Part shown: positions 1-8,231 of the stretch, in pieces
Layout: every line of letters begins with the position of its first letter
Position numbering within the stretch: position 1 is the first letter of the stretch
Assembly: GCF_001636845.1 (NCBI RefSeq)
Contig: NZ_LITT01000002.1
Coordinates: forward strand, 1 to 64,000
Direction of reading: 5' to 3'
Length of the DNA stretch: 64,000 nucleotides
Source of the DNA: Clostridium ljungdahlii
GTDB taxonomy: Bacteria > Bacillota > Clostridia > Clostridiales > Clostridiaceae
Made by a program: the position numbers and the translations under genes
Notes under the pieces: generated by a model
The model's input: the letters and a program-made list of their open reading frames with translations, nothing else
The model's database searches: none
What the model was told of the DNA's origin: nothing

Positions 1-126
1 CCACCAAGGGTGGTTGCTGGAAATGTTTTGCGATTGGCGGTCTATTCAGGGCGCGAGTAGCGCTTGCCAGTACCATGCCCTTATAGGGCTTAATCAAGCC
101 ACCAGCTTAGCTGGTGGTACTTGACT
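1..126 (+). mobile_element. Possible right end of an IS200/IS605-type element (omegaRNA-like), left part outside window
   Basis: This stretch is clearly GC-richer than the rest of the window and has no convincing reading frame. It folds into consecutive small hairpins: GCGC-GAGTA-GCGC near 51-63, GCCC-TTATA-GGGC at 77-89, and an 8-bp perfect hairpin CCACCAGC-TTA-GCTGGTGG at 99-117, followed by a few bases and TTGAC. A terminal hairpin just inside the right end, preceded by structured RNA, is the known layout of IS200/IS605 elements and their TnpB guide RNA. No tnpA or tnpB is visible because the window starts here, so the assignment is inferred from composition and structure. Confidence 0.45.
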
Positions 127-145
127 TATATGAAAGGTTTTGCGG

Positions 146-154
146 TGGTATAAT
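146..154 (+). promoter_or_regulatory. Extended -10 promoter of the SIR2-like gene
   Basis: TGGTATAAT matches an extended -10 (TG-N-TATAAT). The TTGACT at 121-126 is 22 bases upstream, too far for a normal -35, so the extended -10 probably carries recognition. The downstream gene has a strong AAGGAGGG at 196-203, 10 bases before its ATG. Confidence 0.5.
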
Positions 155-213
155 ATATATATTTGAAAAATAGTAATTAATTAAAATTGAATTAAAAGGA
201 GGGAGATGGGTTT

Positions 214-1731
214 ATGCCTGAAAAGTATTGGCCTGAAACGGTAGTATTATGGGGAGCTGGTGCTACTAAAAATTTGGGACTTCACCCTACAAGTGAGTTA
301 ATACAATTGGTCTTAAAAATCAGTAAAAATGACTTTTCTTTTTTAGAAGGTAAAGACCAAAAACTAGCAAGTGCTTTTAAAAAATTAGTAACAGAAGATC
401 TGGTTAAGGATTCTAAATTGTCAAAAATTTATGACTTTAAGGCTCTTGAAACTATAATAAGTACAAATACTAAGTTTAATATGCATGAATTATTTACTAT
501 GCTGGATCAGCTTATTGATAATAACATGGGCTTTAATGCATTTTGTGATGGAAAAAGGAAATTTTTAAGAGTTGAGAGAGTACAGGCAGCTAAAAGATGT
601 CTTATACTTCTTATTGAAGAATTAGAAAGATTGAGTATACAAAAGGTACCGGGATATATGGATGAAGAAAAAATGAAACCTTATTATCAATTTGGAAAAA
701 TTCTTTCCGAGCTTATGGTAGAGGAGGCAAAAACATTTGAAAGCAGAGGATATAAAATGGATACAAGGAGGTTTTACCTTTATTCCTATGCTATAATATC
801 TTTTAATTGGGATCCTGTAATACTTTGGAACATATTTAATGTGCACAAAGAAGAGAATAGGGATCCTACCTATCTAGAAAATGGATTAAAGCTTCAGCTA
901 TATGATGATTTTGGAACTCAAATAGCTTCTGCTGGATTAGACGGAAATGAATGCGAAATACGGTATACTACTAATGAATCCCAGTGCAAGGTCATAAATG
1001 ATTATAGCTATCCTTCTAGAACAATGAGAATAGGTAAAGTATTATTTCCTCATGGAATGTTTGGATCAAGGATTTGCCCTGAATGTGGGAAATCTATAGT
1101 AACCTTTGCAGAAAAATGGGATAGATTATCTTCAGAAATTTTTGGACCATCTATTTTAAAACCTCTACAAAAAAATTGGAAGTATAGGACACCTAAGGAA
1201 AAGTTAAATAAAAGAGGAGCAATAGAATGTCCTTATTGTGGACAGATAACCTATCCCTATGATATGACACTTATAATACAGAGTCTTTCTAAAAAAAAGA
1301 ATATACCTGCTTTAGAAGAGTTAAAAACCGAGATGGGACTTCTTATAAAGAATGCAAAACATATAATTTTTGCAGGATATAGTTTGCCTATAGATGATAT
1401 TATGGTTAAAACTTTTTTTATGTCATCTATATCGGGAAATGATAAAGAAAAATTAAAATGTACTGTTATAAACTATGATGAGAAATATAAAGGGCCTGAT
1501 TGGCTAAAGGGAGGAAAAATAGACGAGTACATAAGGAAATCTAAAAATAATTCTGTTGTAGAATGTATAAAAAATGTATGTGATATATTTCCTAAAGAAA
1601 ATGTACGGGTTTATTTGAAAGGAATACCTGACGTATTTATGAAAGATGGAAAATGCAGTAAGGAAAAGGTAATAAATTTACTGTATCCTAAGGAATGTTT
1701 TAAAGATGGCTTTCCAATAAAACGAGATTAA
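214..1731 (+). CDS. SIR2-like protein with zinc ribbon (candidate NAD-consuming enzyme)
   Basis: A 505-residue cytosolic protein with sirtuin hallmarks in the right order. A GAGA nucleotide-binding loop lies at residues 14-17, and ISFNWDP near 195-201 has the Asn/Asp of the usual TNYD/NID region (N198, D200). H280-G281 sits in the catalytic His position and is followed directly by two CPxC pairs (C288/C291 and C339/C342), a zinc ribbon. AGYSLP near 387-392 resembles the late GxSL motif. It is much longer than deacetylase sirtuins (~250 aa), with a large helical insert between residues 40 and 190, as in SIR2-like NADases of antiviral systems. It stands alone beside a possible transposon end. 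The family is clear; the reaction (NAD hydrolysis versus deacylation) and any defence role are inference. Confidence 0.7.
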   Translation: MPEKYWPETVVLWGAGATKNLGLHPTSELIQLVLKISKNDFSFLEGKDQKLASAFKKLVTEDLVKDSKLSKIYDFKALETIISTNTKFNMHELFTMLDQLIDNNMGFNAFCDGKRKFLRVERVQAAKRCLILLIEELERLSIQKVPGYMDEEKMKPYYQFGKILSELMVEEAKTFESRGYKMDTRRFYLYSYAIISFNWDPVILWNIFNVHKEENRDPTYLENGLKLQLYDDFGTQIASAGLDGNECEIRYTTNESQCKVINDYSYPSRTMRIGKVLFPHGMFGSRICPECGKSIVTFAEKWDRLSSEIFGPSILKPLQKNWKYRTPKEKLNKRGAIECPYCGQITYPYDMTLIIQSLSKKKNIPALEELKTEMGLLIKNAKHIIFAGYSLPIDDIMVKTFFMSSISGNDKEKLKCTVINYDEKYKGPDWLKGGKIDEYIRKSKNNSVVECIKNVCDIFPKENVRVYLKGIPDVFMKDGKCSKEKVINLLYPKECFKDGFPIKRD

Positions 1732-1841
1732 ATTCTATATTTATAATTTATATATTGAACTTTTGGTTAAACATGATAGAATTAAATCGTCAGTATTTAT
1801 TAAAATAAAACTGAACTAAATTTTATAAAGGAGGGTCCGTG

Positions 1842-2489
1842 TTGTATCTACATAAGGCATTTTTTTTCAAATGCCTAAGAACAACAACGGGAAAAATTAT
1901 GGAAAGACAAATAAAAAGTCATTCAAAGTTTGGAATTAGGCAGATTACTTTAATTGGAATGCTGTCTGGTATTTCTATTGTACTTGGAATTACAGGACTG
2001 GGTTTTATACCTATTCCACCGGTGAAAGCCACTATAATGCATGTACCTGTTATAATAGGTTCTATTTTAGAAGGACCTATAGTTGGTGCCTCAGTAGGGC
2101 TTATTTTCGGCATATTTAGTATGATTCAGTCTATAACTGCACCTACACCAGTTTCTTTTGTATTTATGAATCCACTGGTATCAGTTATACCTAGAGTACT
2201 CATAGGTATAATACCTTATTATGTATACAGGTGCTTGAGTATGAAGAAAAAAATTATTCCTATAGGAATAGCTTCAGCAGTAGGTTCATTGATGAATACT
2301 ATTGGGGTTTTAGGAATGATATACATTATATATCTTGGATCTTATGCAAAGGCTTTGAATATAAGTTCAAGTGCTGCCCAAAAGGGAATTATGGCTATAG
2401 GTGTTACACATGGTATACCTGAAATGATTTTATGTATACTTATTACAATATCTGTAGTTACTGCAGTTACTAAGATAAAACACAAATAG
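1842..2489 (+). CDS. ECF transporter S component (vitamin uptake)
   Basis: A hydrophobic protein with about six membrane segments and the S-component pattern: a leading helix with ITLIGMLSGIS, then IPPVKATIMHVPVIIG and the GPIVGASVGLIFG turn. This is the ECF substrate-binding superfamily, which borrows a shared EcfAT module to import vitamins. No ATPase or T gene is adjacent, as is usual for group II ECF systems. The substrate is not readable; pantothenate or another vitamin is possible. The strong AAGGAGGG at 1828-1835 favours a TTG start at 1842, placing a small hairpin inside the first codons. The first internal ATG is at 1899 but has only a weak ribosome binding site. Confidence 0.75.
   Translation: MYLHKAFFFKCLRTTTGKIMERQIKSHSKFGIRQITLIGMLSGISIVLGITGLGFIPIPPVKATIMHVPVIIGSILEGPIVGASVGLIFGIFSMIQSITAPTPVSFVFMNPLVSVIPRVLIGIIPYYVYRCLSMKKKIIPIGIASAVGSLMNTIGVLGMIYIIYLGSYAKALNISSSAAQKGIMAIGVTHGIPEMILCILITISVVTAVTKIKHK
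1852..1878 (+). repeat. Small dispersed hairpin, copy 1
   Basis: AGGCATTT and AAATGCCT form a hairpin with a T-rich loop. Nearly the same 27-base sequence recurs at 49515-49541, also just ahead of a start codon. Here it lies between the ribosome binding site and the first internal ATG of the ECF gene. Confidence 0.5.
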
Positions 2490-2528
2490 ATGCAATTATG
2501 TTTTATCTTAAATTGATAATATAGAAAT

Positions 2529-2556
2529 AAACCCTAAGCTTTTAGCTTAGGGTTTT
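2529..2556 (+). terminator. Intrinsic terminator after the ECF S component
   Basis: An 11-bp perfect stem (AAACCCTAAGC and its complement) with a 5-base loop ends in TTTT. It lies between the ECF gene and the peptidase gene, whose ATG follows 18 bases later, so it could also attenuate readthrough. Confidence 0.8.
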
Positions 2557-2573
2557 GATATAGGAGGAAAAAA

Positions 2574-3533
2574 ATGAAGGAAATAACATTTAATAGCATA
2601 GAGGGAATGAGAATAGGAAATTCTCAAAAATTAAATGGACCTACAGGTTGTACTGTACTTGTGTTTGAAGAAGGAGCAGCTGCTGGAGTTGATGTAAGGG
2701 GAGGTTCTCCAGGTACAAGGGAAACCGATCTTTTAAATCCCGTAAACTTAGTAGACAAAATTCATGCTGTAGTACTTGCAGGAGGAAGTGCTTTTGGGCT
2801 TGATGCAGCAGGAGGAGTAATGCAGTACTTAGAAGAAAATAGTATTGGTTTTGATGTATCAGTTACAAAAGTGCCTATAGTTTGTGGAGCTGTTTTATTT
2901 GATTTGAATATAGGAGATTTTAGAGTAAGACCAGATAAAGCTATGGGATATGAAGCCTGTAAAAATTCAGAATTAAATCTATGTGAAAATGGAAATGTGG
3001 GTGCTGGAGCAGGTGCAACTGTAGGAAAGATACTTGGAAATGAACATGCTATGAAGGGTGGACTTGGAAGTTTTGCAATTCAGGTTGGAGAGCTTAAGGT
3101 AGGAGCTGTAGTTGCAGTTAATTGTCTTGGGGATGTAATAGATAGCAAGAGCCAGCGTATAATTGCAGGAGCCTTAAATAGGGATGGAAAATCTTTTGCA
3201 GGCACTGAAAAAGTAATGCTTGAAAGATATGCTGAAAAGAAAAATTTATTTAGTGGAAATACTACCATTGGGGCTGTGGTAACCAATGGAAATTTTACAA
3301 AAACACAAATGAATAAAATTGCTTCAATGGCACATAATGGCTATGGAAGAGCAATAAGACCTGCCCACTCTATGTTTGATGGAGATACTATTTTTGCTGC
3401 ATCATGTGGAAAAATAGAAGCTGATTTAAGTGTAGTTGGATTTTTAGCTGCTGAAGTTATGGAAAAAGCTATTGTAAGAGCTGTAAAAAGTGCAGATTCA
3501 ATTTTACAGTATAAAAGTTATAAAGACCTTTAA
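2574..3533 (+). CDS. P1 family (S58, DmpA-like) peptidase
   Basis: A 319-residue cytosolic protein of the Ntn-hydrolase-like P1/S58 aminopeptidase family, typical in length and without a signal peptide. Visible family features are the N-terminal GPTGCTVLV strand, the conserved RGGSPGTRETDLL segment, LAGGSAFGLDAAGG, and GNTTIGAVVTN near residue 228. At the last motif these enzymes self-cleave to expose a catalytic Thr or Ser. Family members release N-terminal residues, including D- or beta-amino acids. The natural substrate cannot be read from the sequence. An AGGAGG ribosome binding site sits 8 bases before the ATG. Confidence 0.85.
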   Translation: MKEITFNSIEGMRIGNSQKLNGPTGCTVLVFEEGAAAGVDVRGGSPGTRETDLLNPVNLVDKIHAVVLAGGSAFGLDAAGGVMQYLEENSIGFDVSVTKVPIVCGAVLFDLNIGDFRVRPDKAMGYEACKNSELNLCENGNVGAGAGATVGKILGNEHAMKGGLGSFAIQVGELKVGAVVAVNCLGDVIDSKSQRIIAGALNRDGKSFAGTEKVMLERYAEKKNLFSGNTTIGAVVTNGNFTKTQMNKIASMAHNGYGRAIRPAHSMFDGDTIFAASCGKIEADLSVVGFLAAEVMEKAIVRAVKSADSILQYKSYKDL

Positions 3534-3657
3534 GTATGTTTAGCTAGGTAAATGTAACTTTATATAGCATTTGTGATAAAATATAATTATTAAAATGGTA
3601 TAGTGATTTTAAGTAAAAATTAAACTATAACTATAACAGAATGGGAGATGGAATTTA

Positions 3658-4836
3658 ATGGATAATGATAATGAATTAAATTCAATGAATGAAGTTATGG
3701 ATCAAATTGATTCATCTATGAAAAATGTGAGAAATGGAGAAGTAGTAAAAGGTAAAGTAATTTCTGTAACCGATGAACAGGCTACGATAAATATTGGCTA
3801 CATAGTTGATGGAATATTACCTAAAAGTGAAGTATGTAAAGATGAAAATGCAAATATGGATGAAGTCCTAAAAGTTGGGGATGAGGTATACGTTTATGTA
3901 ATTAAAACAAATGATGAAGATGGAAATGTACTGTTGTCAAAAATTAAAGCAGATAGGGAGATATCCTGGGACAGGCTTACTAAGTTGTTAAAGGATGACA
4001 AAGCATTTGAAATAGATGTAAAACAAGTGGTAAAAGGTGGAGTAATCGCCAATTTATATGGCCTTAGAGCATTTATACCGGCTTCACAACTTTCAGTTAA
4101 ATATGTTAGCGATTTAAACGAATTTTTAGGAAAAACTCTTCTGGTGAAGATAATAGAACTGGATAAAAGTAAATCAAGAATTGTGTTATCTAGAAAAGAA
4201 GTAGAAAAACTAGAGGTTGAAAAGAAAAAAGAAAAACTTTGGAGCAGCATATCTAAAGGAGATAAGGTGAAAGGAGTAGTAAGCAGGCTAACTGGATTTG
4301 GAGCTTTTATTGATTTAGGTGGTGTAGAAGGACTTGCACATATTTCAGAACTTTCTTGGAGAAGAATAAAAAATCCTTCTGAAGTAGTGTCTGTTGGGGA
4401 TTGTGTAGAGGCATATGTGCTGAACGCAGATAAAGATAAAAATAGAATATCACTTTCCTTAAAGGATACAAAAAAAAATCCATGGGATAATATGGATGAG
4501 AAGTATAACGTAAATGATATAATAGATGGAACTGTAAGCAAGATTATAAATATAGGTGCATTTGTAGAAATTGAAACAGGAGTAGAAGGACTTGTCCATA
4601 TTTCAGAAATATCTGAAGAACATATTGCAAAACCATCTGATGTATTAAAAGTAGGTGATAGAGTAAAAGTAAGAATATTGGATATAAATACAAAAGACAG
4701 CAGAATATCCCTTAGTATAAAAGATGCAGTGGATAATCCTAAAGATAATTTTAAACAGTATTTAGATGAGGATGAAAGTGGAGTTACCCTTGGAGATTTA
4801 CTAAAAGATAAATTAAAAAACATAAAATTTGAATAA
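3658..4836 (+). CDS. rpsA: S1-domain RNA-binding protein (30S ribosomal protein S1 homologue)
   Basis: A 392-residue protein with four consecutive S1/OB-fold repeats, roughly at residues 24-92, 110-175, 193-263 and 280-350. Each has the GxV and G(A/L)FV(D/E)-(L)HxSE pattern, for example [20 protein letters not shown] in the third. The first two repeats are more divergent. This four-domain layout is that of the short S1 proteins of Firmicutes, which bind mRNA and may assist translation or turnover rather than being an essential ribosome component as in E. coli. A GGGAGATGG ribosome binding site precedes the ATG. It is monocistronic. Confidence 0.85.
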   Translation: MDNDNELNSMNEVMDQIDSSMKNVRNGEVVKGKVISVTDEQATINIGYIVDGILPKSEVCKDENANMDEVLKVGDEVYVYVIKTNDEDGNVLLSKIKADREISWDRLTKLLKDDKAFEIDVKQVVKGGVIANLYGLRAFIPASQLSVKYVSDLNEFLGKTLLVKIIELDKSKSRIVLSRKEVEKLEVEKKKEKLWSSISKGDKVKGVVSRLTGFGAFIDLGGVEGLAHISELSWRRIKNPSEVVSVGDCVEAYVLNADKDKNRISLSLKDTKKNPWDNMDEKYNVNDIIDGTVSKIINIGAFVEIETGVEGLVHISEISEEHIAKPSDVLKVGDRVKVRILDINTKDSRISLSIKDAVDNPKDNFKQYLDEDESGVTLGDLLKDKLKNIKFE

Positions 4837-4978
4837 AAGTATTTTCAAAATCATGAAATGATTATATAATTTAAAGACAATATGCAAATTTATTAACACT
4901 TTCAAGTAAAGCTTTGCAATATGATTATGATAGTAACAATTTAAATAGTAAAATACACTTTATAATTTCTGTAAATAA

Positions 4979-5695
4979 ATGAGAATGAAAGTTGGTGCCC
5001 ATATGGCCTTTGTATTAGCTGATATGATAAATATATCCGAACTTAAAAATTTAATGGAAAGATTTTATTCTATAACTTCAATAGCCTGTTATGTAAAAGA
5101 TATAAGTGGAGAAGTACTTAATATAAATTCACAAAAATACATACATATATTTGATAAATTAGGTGATAACAAAAAAGAAGAATATATATTAAATCAAATT
5201 AGAAACGAAAGGAAAATAGGAGTTTTCGAAGGATATGGTAATTTAGTTTACATAGGTATACCAATTACCATAAATGAAGATCATATTGGCACGATTTTTT
5301 TAAACCCTGTCTTTCTTGAAAAGTCTGATAAAGATTGTTTTAAAGTTAAATTTGAAGAACCTAACTATGATGAAGGAAAATATAAGCTTCTAATAAAAAA
5401 TACACCTGTTATTTCGGAAAGGTACATTGAAAAAATTACCCAGTTTTTTCATTATGGGTTGATATTAGCACAAAAGACGGAAAATGGATTTATCACGGAT
5501 TTGGATACAAATAAAAAGCTAAATCAAAGTTATGTAGAACTTTTTGGTATATATGAACGATTATGTGCATCAGAACGGCAGCTTAGATCTAAATATTATG
5601 GGATAAAAAAATTAGCCTATTATGATCAATTAACTAACTTACCTAATTGGAATCTTTTCAAAAAGGAAGTTGAAAAGAGAATAGAAAAAAATTAG
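4979..5695 (+). CDS. PocR-type sensor plus start of a GGDEF domain (5' part of a frameshifted PocR-GGDEF-EAL gene)
   Basis: 238 residues. The N-terminal ~150 resemble a PocR sensory domain: a start of ADMINISELKNLMERFYSI type, then a central GVFEGYGNLVYIGIPI strand. A linker follows, and then the opening of a GGDEF domain, LAYYDQLTNLPNWNLF. The frame stops at TAG 5693-5695, inside the GGDEF fold. The rest of the domain continues in the -1 frame, so this is half of one protein of about 630 residues. The break lies in a run of seven A (5685-5691). No good ribosome binding site is visible before ATG 4979 or the later ATG 5003, so the start is uncertain. Confidence 0.75.
   Translation: MRMKVGAHMAFVLADMINISELKNLMERFYSITSIACYVKDISGEVLNINSQKYIHIFDKLGDNKKEEYILNQIRNERKIGVFEGYGNLVYIGIPITINEDHIGTIFLNPVFLEKSDKDCFKVKFEEPNYDEGKYKLLIKNTPVISERYIEKITQFFHYGLILAQKTENGFITDLDTNKKLNQSYVELFGIYERLCASERQLRSKYYGIKKLAYYDQLTNLPNWNLFKKEVEKRIEKN
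5685..5695 (+). other. A7 homopolymer / A-AAA-AAT slippery site directly before a TAG stop
   Basis: Reading in the upstream frame gives GAA AAA AAT TAG. A -1 slip on A-AAA-AAT (5686-5692) gives AAA AAA TTA GAG GAT and joins the two halves of the GGDEF-EAL protein with a perfectly conserved junction. One extra A in the run would do the same. It may be a sequencing error, a phase-variable tract, transcriptional slippage or programmed frameshifting; the sequence alone does not decide. Confidence 0.65.
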
Positions 5696-5724
5696 AGGAT
5701 AATTTTTCTATATTCCAAATAGAC

Positions 5725-6885
5725 TTGGATAATTTTAAAAATATAAACGATATCTTTGGATATGAGTATGGAGATAAACTGTTAAGAAAAACAGGAGAGG
5801 TTTTAAGCCAATTGCATTTGGGTATGGTTGCAAGGATGGGCGGAAGTGAGTTTTTAATTTTAAAAAATGGATATGATAATAAACAGCAGTTGGAAAGCAT
5901 AGCTCAGTGTATGATAAATACCATAAGTGGACTTTGGAATATAGATGGAACGGAAACCTTAATATCGGTTACTGTGGGAATAACTGTATATCCTAGAGAC
6001 GGAGAAGAAGTTGCCACTTTACTTAGAAATGCAGATATAGCGTTAAATAGAACTAAATTGCTAGGTAAAAATTCTTATAAATTGTTTGAAAAATCCATGT
6101 ACAATGAAATTTTGAAAAAAGTTGAGATGGAAAAAGAACTGAGAAAGGCAATAAAAAATAATGAATTTATTCTATACTATCAACCTCAAGTGGATATGGA
6201 AAATACAAAAGTAGTAGGGTTTGAAGCCTTAATTAGATGGAATAGTCCTAAGCTAGGATGGGTTATGCCTTTAGAATTTATAAATTTAGCAGAGGAAACA
6301 GGACTTATAATACCTATAGGAGAATGGGTTTTGAAAACTGCTTGTTCTCAAAATAAAATGTGGAAGGATAATGGATATTCTTATGATTTTATATCTATAA
6401 ATGTATCACCAATACAACTTAAAGATGATAATTTTGTATATACGGTAAAGAAAGTTCTGGAGGAAACCGAATTAAAACCAGAATACTTGGAAATAGAAAT
6501 AACTGAAAGTGTGATGATGGAATCTCTTGAAGGTAACTTAAAGGTCATAAATGAACTTAAAAACATGGGAGTAAAAGTGGCATTAGATGATTTTGGAAGT
6601 GGGTATTCTTCTTTGAACTATTTAAAAAGTATTCCAATAAATACACTTAAGATTGACAAAACTTTTATAGATGGTATATGCAGTGATTATTATGAAGGTA
6701 TTATAACGGAAGAGATAATAAAACTTGCTCATAGAATGAAATTGGAAGTAGTAGCAGAAGGTGTTGAAGAAGAGGATCAGATTAAATCTTTAAAAGGTAA
6801 AAAATGTAATAAAATTCAAGGATATTATTTTGGAAAACCAATGCCTTCAGAAGATATAAAAGATTTTTTAAAAAAACAGCTTTAA
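5725..6885 (+). CDS. GGDEF (degenerate)-EAL protein, 3' part of a frameshifted gene; likely c-di-GMP phosphodiesterase
   Basis: This is the remainder of the split PocR-GGDEF-EAL protein. Homology already begins in this frame at about 5692 (LEDNFSIFQIDLDNFKNIND), so the TTG at 5725 is only a nominal start. The GGDEF signature reads GGSEF, with the catalytic Asp replaced by Ser, so cyclase activity is doubtful. The EAL domain looks complete: EALIRW, the Asn of SINVSP, EIEITES, the DDFGSGYSS pair, LKIDK, AEGVE and QGYYFGKP. The inferred activity is therefore hydrolysis of c-di-GMP, controlled by the N-terminal PocR sensor if both halves are made as one chain. No clear independent ribosome binding site is seen. 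Confidence 0.8.
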   Translation: MDNFKNINDIFGYEYGDKLLRKTGEVLSQLHLGMVARMGGSEFLILKNGYDNKQQLESIAQCMINTISGLWNIDGTETLISVTVGITVYPRDGEEVATLLRNADIALNRTKLLGKNSYKLFEKSMYNEILKKVEMEKELRKAIKNNEFILYYQPQVDMENTKVVGFEALIRWNSPKLGWVMPLEFINLAEETGLIIPIGEWVLKTACSQNKMWKDNGYSYDFISINVSPIQLKDDNFVYTVKKVLEETELKPEYLEIEITESVMMESLEGNLKVINELKNMGVKVALDDFGSGYSSLNYLKSIPINTLKIDKTFIDGICSDYYEGIITEEIIKLAHRMKLEVVAEGVEEEDQIKSLKGKKCNKIQGYYFGKPMPSEDIKDFLKKQL

Positions 6886-6922
6886 TGTAATAAATACATT
6901 TGTATTTATTACATTAAAGCTG
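6877..6922. terminator. 22-bp perfect palindrome, bidirectional terminator at a convergent junction
   Basis: A perfect 22-bp inverted repeat (6877-6898 with 6901-6922) has a 2-base centre. It starts within the last codons of the EAL gene and overlaps its stop. A second small hairpin CTTACC-TTCT-GGTAAG follows at 6925-6940. The convergent radical SAM gene ends at 6961, so it probably serves both strands. Confidence 0.7.
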
Positions 6923-6960
6923 GCTTACCTTCTGGTAAGTTAATGATTTAACGTAGATTT

Positions 6961-7662
6961 TTAACTGTCACAAATAGTTCCAACACCAAAATCAGTATTA
7001 TTCCAAAGCACTTCTATATTTTTTTCTCCATCTAAAAAGGAATAATTTTTTTTAAACCAATTTATTAATTTTTCATCTCTTTTTATGTTTGTTGAATTTT
7101 GTGTAAATATATTTACGCATCCGTATTGAAAATATTTAATCAGGTACTCTATATCTTTTTTTATCATTTCAGTAGTCTGTCCTTTTATGCCAACTAAAAG
7201 ACATATGGATTTAAAATATTTGGCAACTTCAGCTGGACCGGAAAAAACAGCACCTTTACGTAATACCTTATTTCTAAAATTATCGTCAAAGGTTTCGATA
7301 CCACATTTGAATATTATAGGTACTTTAAAAAAATTTTCCATTTCATGAAGCCTGTCTTTGTAAAGCCAGTGGCTTTCAAAAAATAACTTTTTTATGCCTT
7401 TTGAAACTACTACGGATTTAATGTATTCCAGTGTTTCAATGGGTAATTCAAAGCAGCTTCCTGAATTTATGATCTCTAGAGTTTTATATTTTCCTGTAAC
7501 TTTTTTGAGAATGTTCTCATTAAAAATTATATTTGAATTAGTGTCTGTGCTGTTGTCATCTATGTAATCACAAAAACTGCAGTGTCCCCATATGCAAGGA
7601 GAGGCTTTAAGTAAAACAATCTCTCTGGGATTTTTTTGTGTTACTAAGCTGTATCTTATCAT
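6961..7662 (-). CDS. Radical SAM protein with CX4CX2C cluster motif
   Basis: 233 residues, short for the superfamily. Near residues 23-31 the motif CIWGHCSFC supplies three Cys spaced CX4CX2C, not the classic CX3CX2C, presumably binding a 4Fe-4S cluster. The rest fits a partial TIM barrel: a SGSCFELP strand-turn, FESHWLY, CGIETFDDNFR (the ExxxD segment common in radical SAM enzymes), and LLVGIKGQT. The substrate is not recognisable and no partner gene is adjacent. An AGGAGG ribosome binding site precedes the ATG. The spacing variant and the short length are noteworthy. Confidence 0.7.
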   Translation of the reverse strand: MIRYSLVTQKNPREIVLLKASPCIWGHCSFCDYIDDNSTDTNSNIIFNENILKKVTGKYKTLEIINSGSCFELPIETLEYIKSVVVSKGIKKLFFESHWLYKDRLHEMENFFKVPIIFKCGIETFDDNFRNKVLRKGAVFSGPAEVAKYFKSICLLVGIKGQTTEMIKKDIEYLIKYFQYGCVNIFTQNSTNIKRDEKLINWFKKNYSFLDGEKNIEVLWNNTDFGVGTICDS

Positions 7663-7987
7663 ATTAAAATCCTCCTTATTTAGTGTATTTATCTAAAATA
7701 TGTTCAGTTATTTTATTAGAATTTTTTATTTGTTCTCTAGTTTAAAGATTTGCGTGTCTATAATACTACAAAATTAATAAGAATGTAAAGAAGGGTTATT
7801 TGTGTAATTAGAAATCTGCTAATTGCAAAGTTTTTTAGATATGTTTTAAGTAATATTTATGCAAAAAAATGATTTTTTATATAAATGTTACTTTTTTATA
7901 AGTTGAGGAAGGAAAAAACAATATATTGTAGAATATATAAAATGGGCTATATAATTACAAAATTTTTATTAAGGAGTGTAGTATAAA
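7663..7987. other. 325-bp intergenic region between divergent genes
   Basis: It is A+T rich with no reading frame of note. It must hold the promoters of the radical SAM gene (reverse) and of the agr module (forward). TTGAGG near 7905 with TAGAAT near 7931 is a poorly spaced candidate for the latter. The AAGGAG at 7971-7976 is the ribosome binding site of agrD. I see no convincing AgrA-type direct repeats. Confidence 0.5.
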
Positions 7988-8131
7988 ATGAAAAATTTGA
8001 AAAAATCTTTATTAAGTAAGACAATGAAGGCAGTAGGTTCATTATCTCTATTTTTGGCAGCAATAGTTATAACTCCTACTTCATTGGGCATGGGACATCA
8101 ACCAAAGTGTTCTGAAGATCTTTTAAAATAA
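7988..8131 (+). CDS. agrD: AgrD-like autoinducer peptide precursor (47 aa)
   Basis: A short gene encoding a 47-residue peptide with three parts typical of AgrD. There is an amphipathic basic N-terminus (MKNLKKSLLSKTMK), a hydrophobic stretch (SLFLAAIVI), and a C-terminal tail GHQPKCSEDLLK that matches the QPKxPEELxK tail of clostridial AgrD peptides. It lies directly before agrC and agrB homologues, which supports the call. In most AgrD peptides a Cys four residues before the processing point forms a thiolactone. Here that position lacks Cys and the sequence reads TSLGMGHQPK, so S32 could form a lactone instead; the only Cys (C41) falls in the tail. Ring structure is inference. Confidence 0.75.
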   Translation: MKNLKKSLLSKTMKAVGSLSLFLAAIVITPTSLGMGHQPKCSEDLLK

Positions 8132-8148
8132 TGAAGTAGAATATTTAT

Positions 8149-8200
8149 AAATATTGGGGTTAAAATTTTAACATGATATTAATTTTTAACTTCAATATTT
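8149..8200 (+). terminator. Imperfect hairpin between agrD and agrC
   Basis: AATATTGGGGTTAAAA can pair imperfectly with TTTTTAACTTCAATATT around a 14-base loop. It may reduce readthrough from agrD into agrC or stabilise the agrD message. There is no clean T-run, so the role is uncertain. Confidence 0.35.
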
Positions 8201-8231
8201 ATTAGAAGGACATAAATAGAGGAGATGGCAT

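Noticed and set aside
1-60. C-terminal end of a transposase reading frame at the window start
   Set aside because: Frame 1 stays open for 19 codons to a TAG, but the short peptide has no recognisable TnpB features and structured RNA explains the segment better.
121-126. TTGACT as the -35 of the SIR2-like gene
   Set aside because: Spacing to the TATAAT at 149 is 22 bases, too long; the extended -10 explains the promoter better, and TTGAC may belong to the mobile-element end.
3894-4823. 309-codon open frame on the reverse strand inside the S1-domain gene
   Set aside because: The forward frame is a clear four-repeat S1 protein; the reverse frame has Ser/Phe/Thr-rich low-complexity translation, no ribosome binding site and no recognisable domain.
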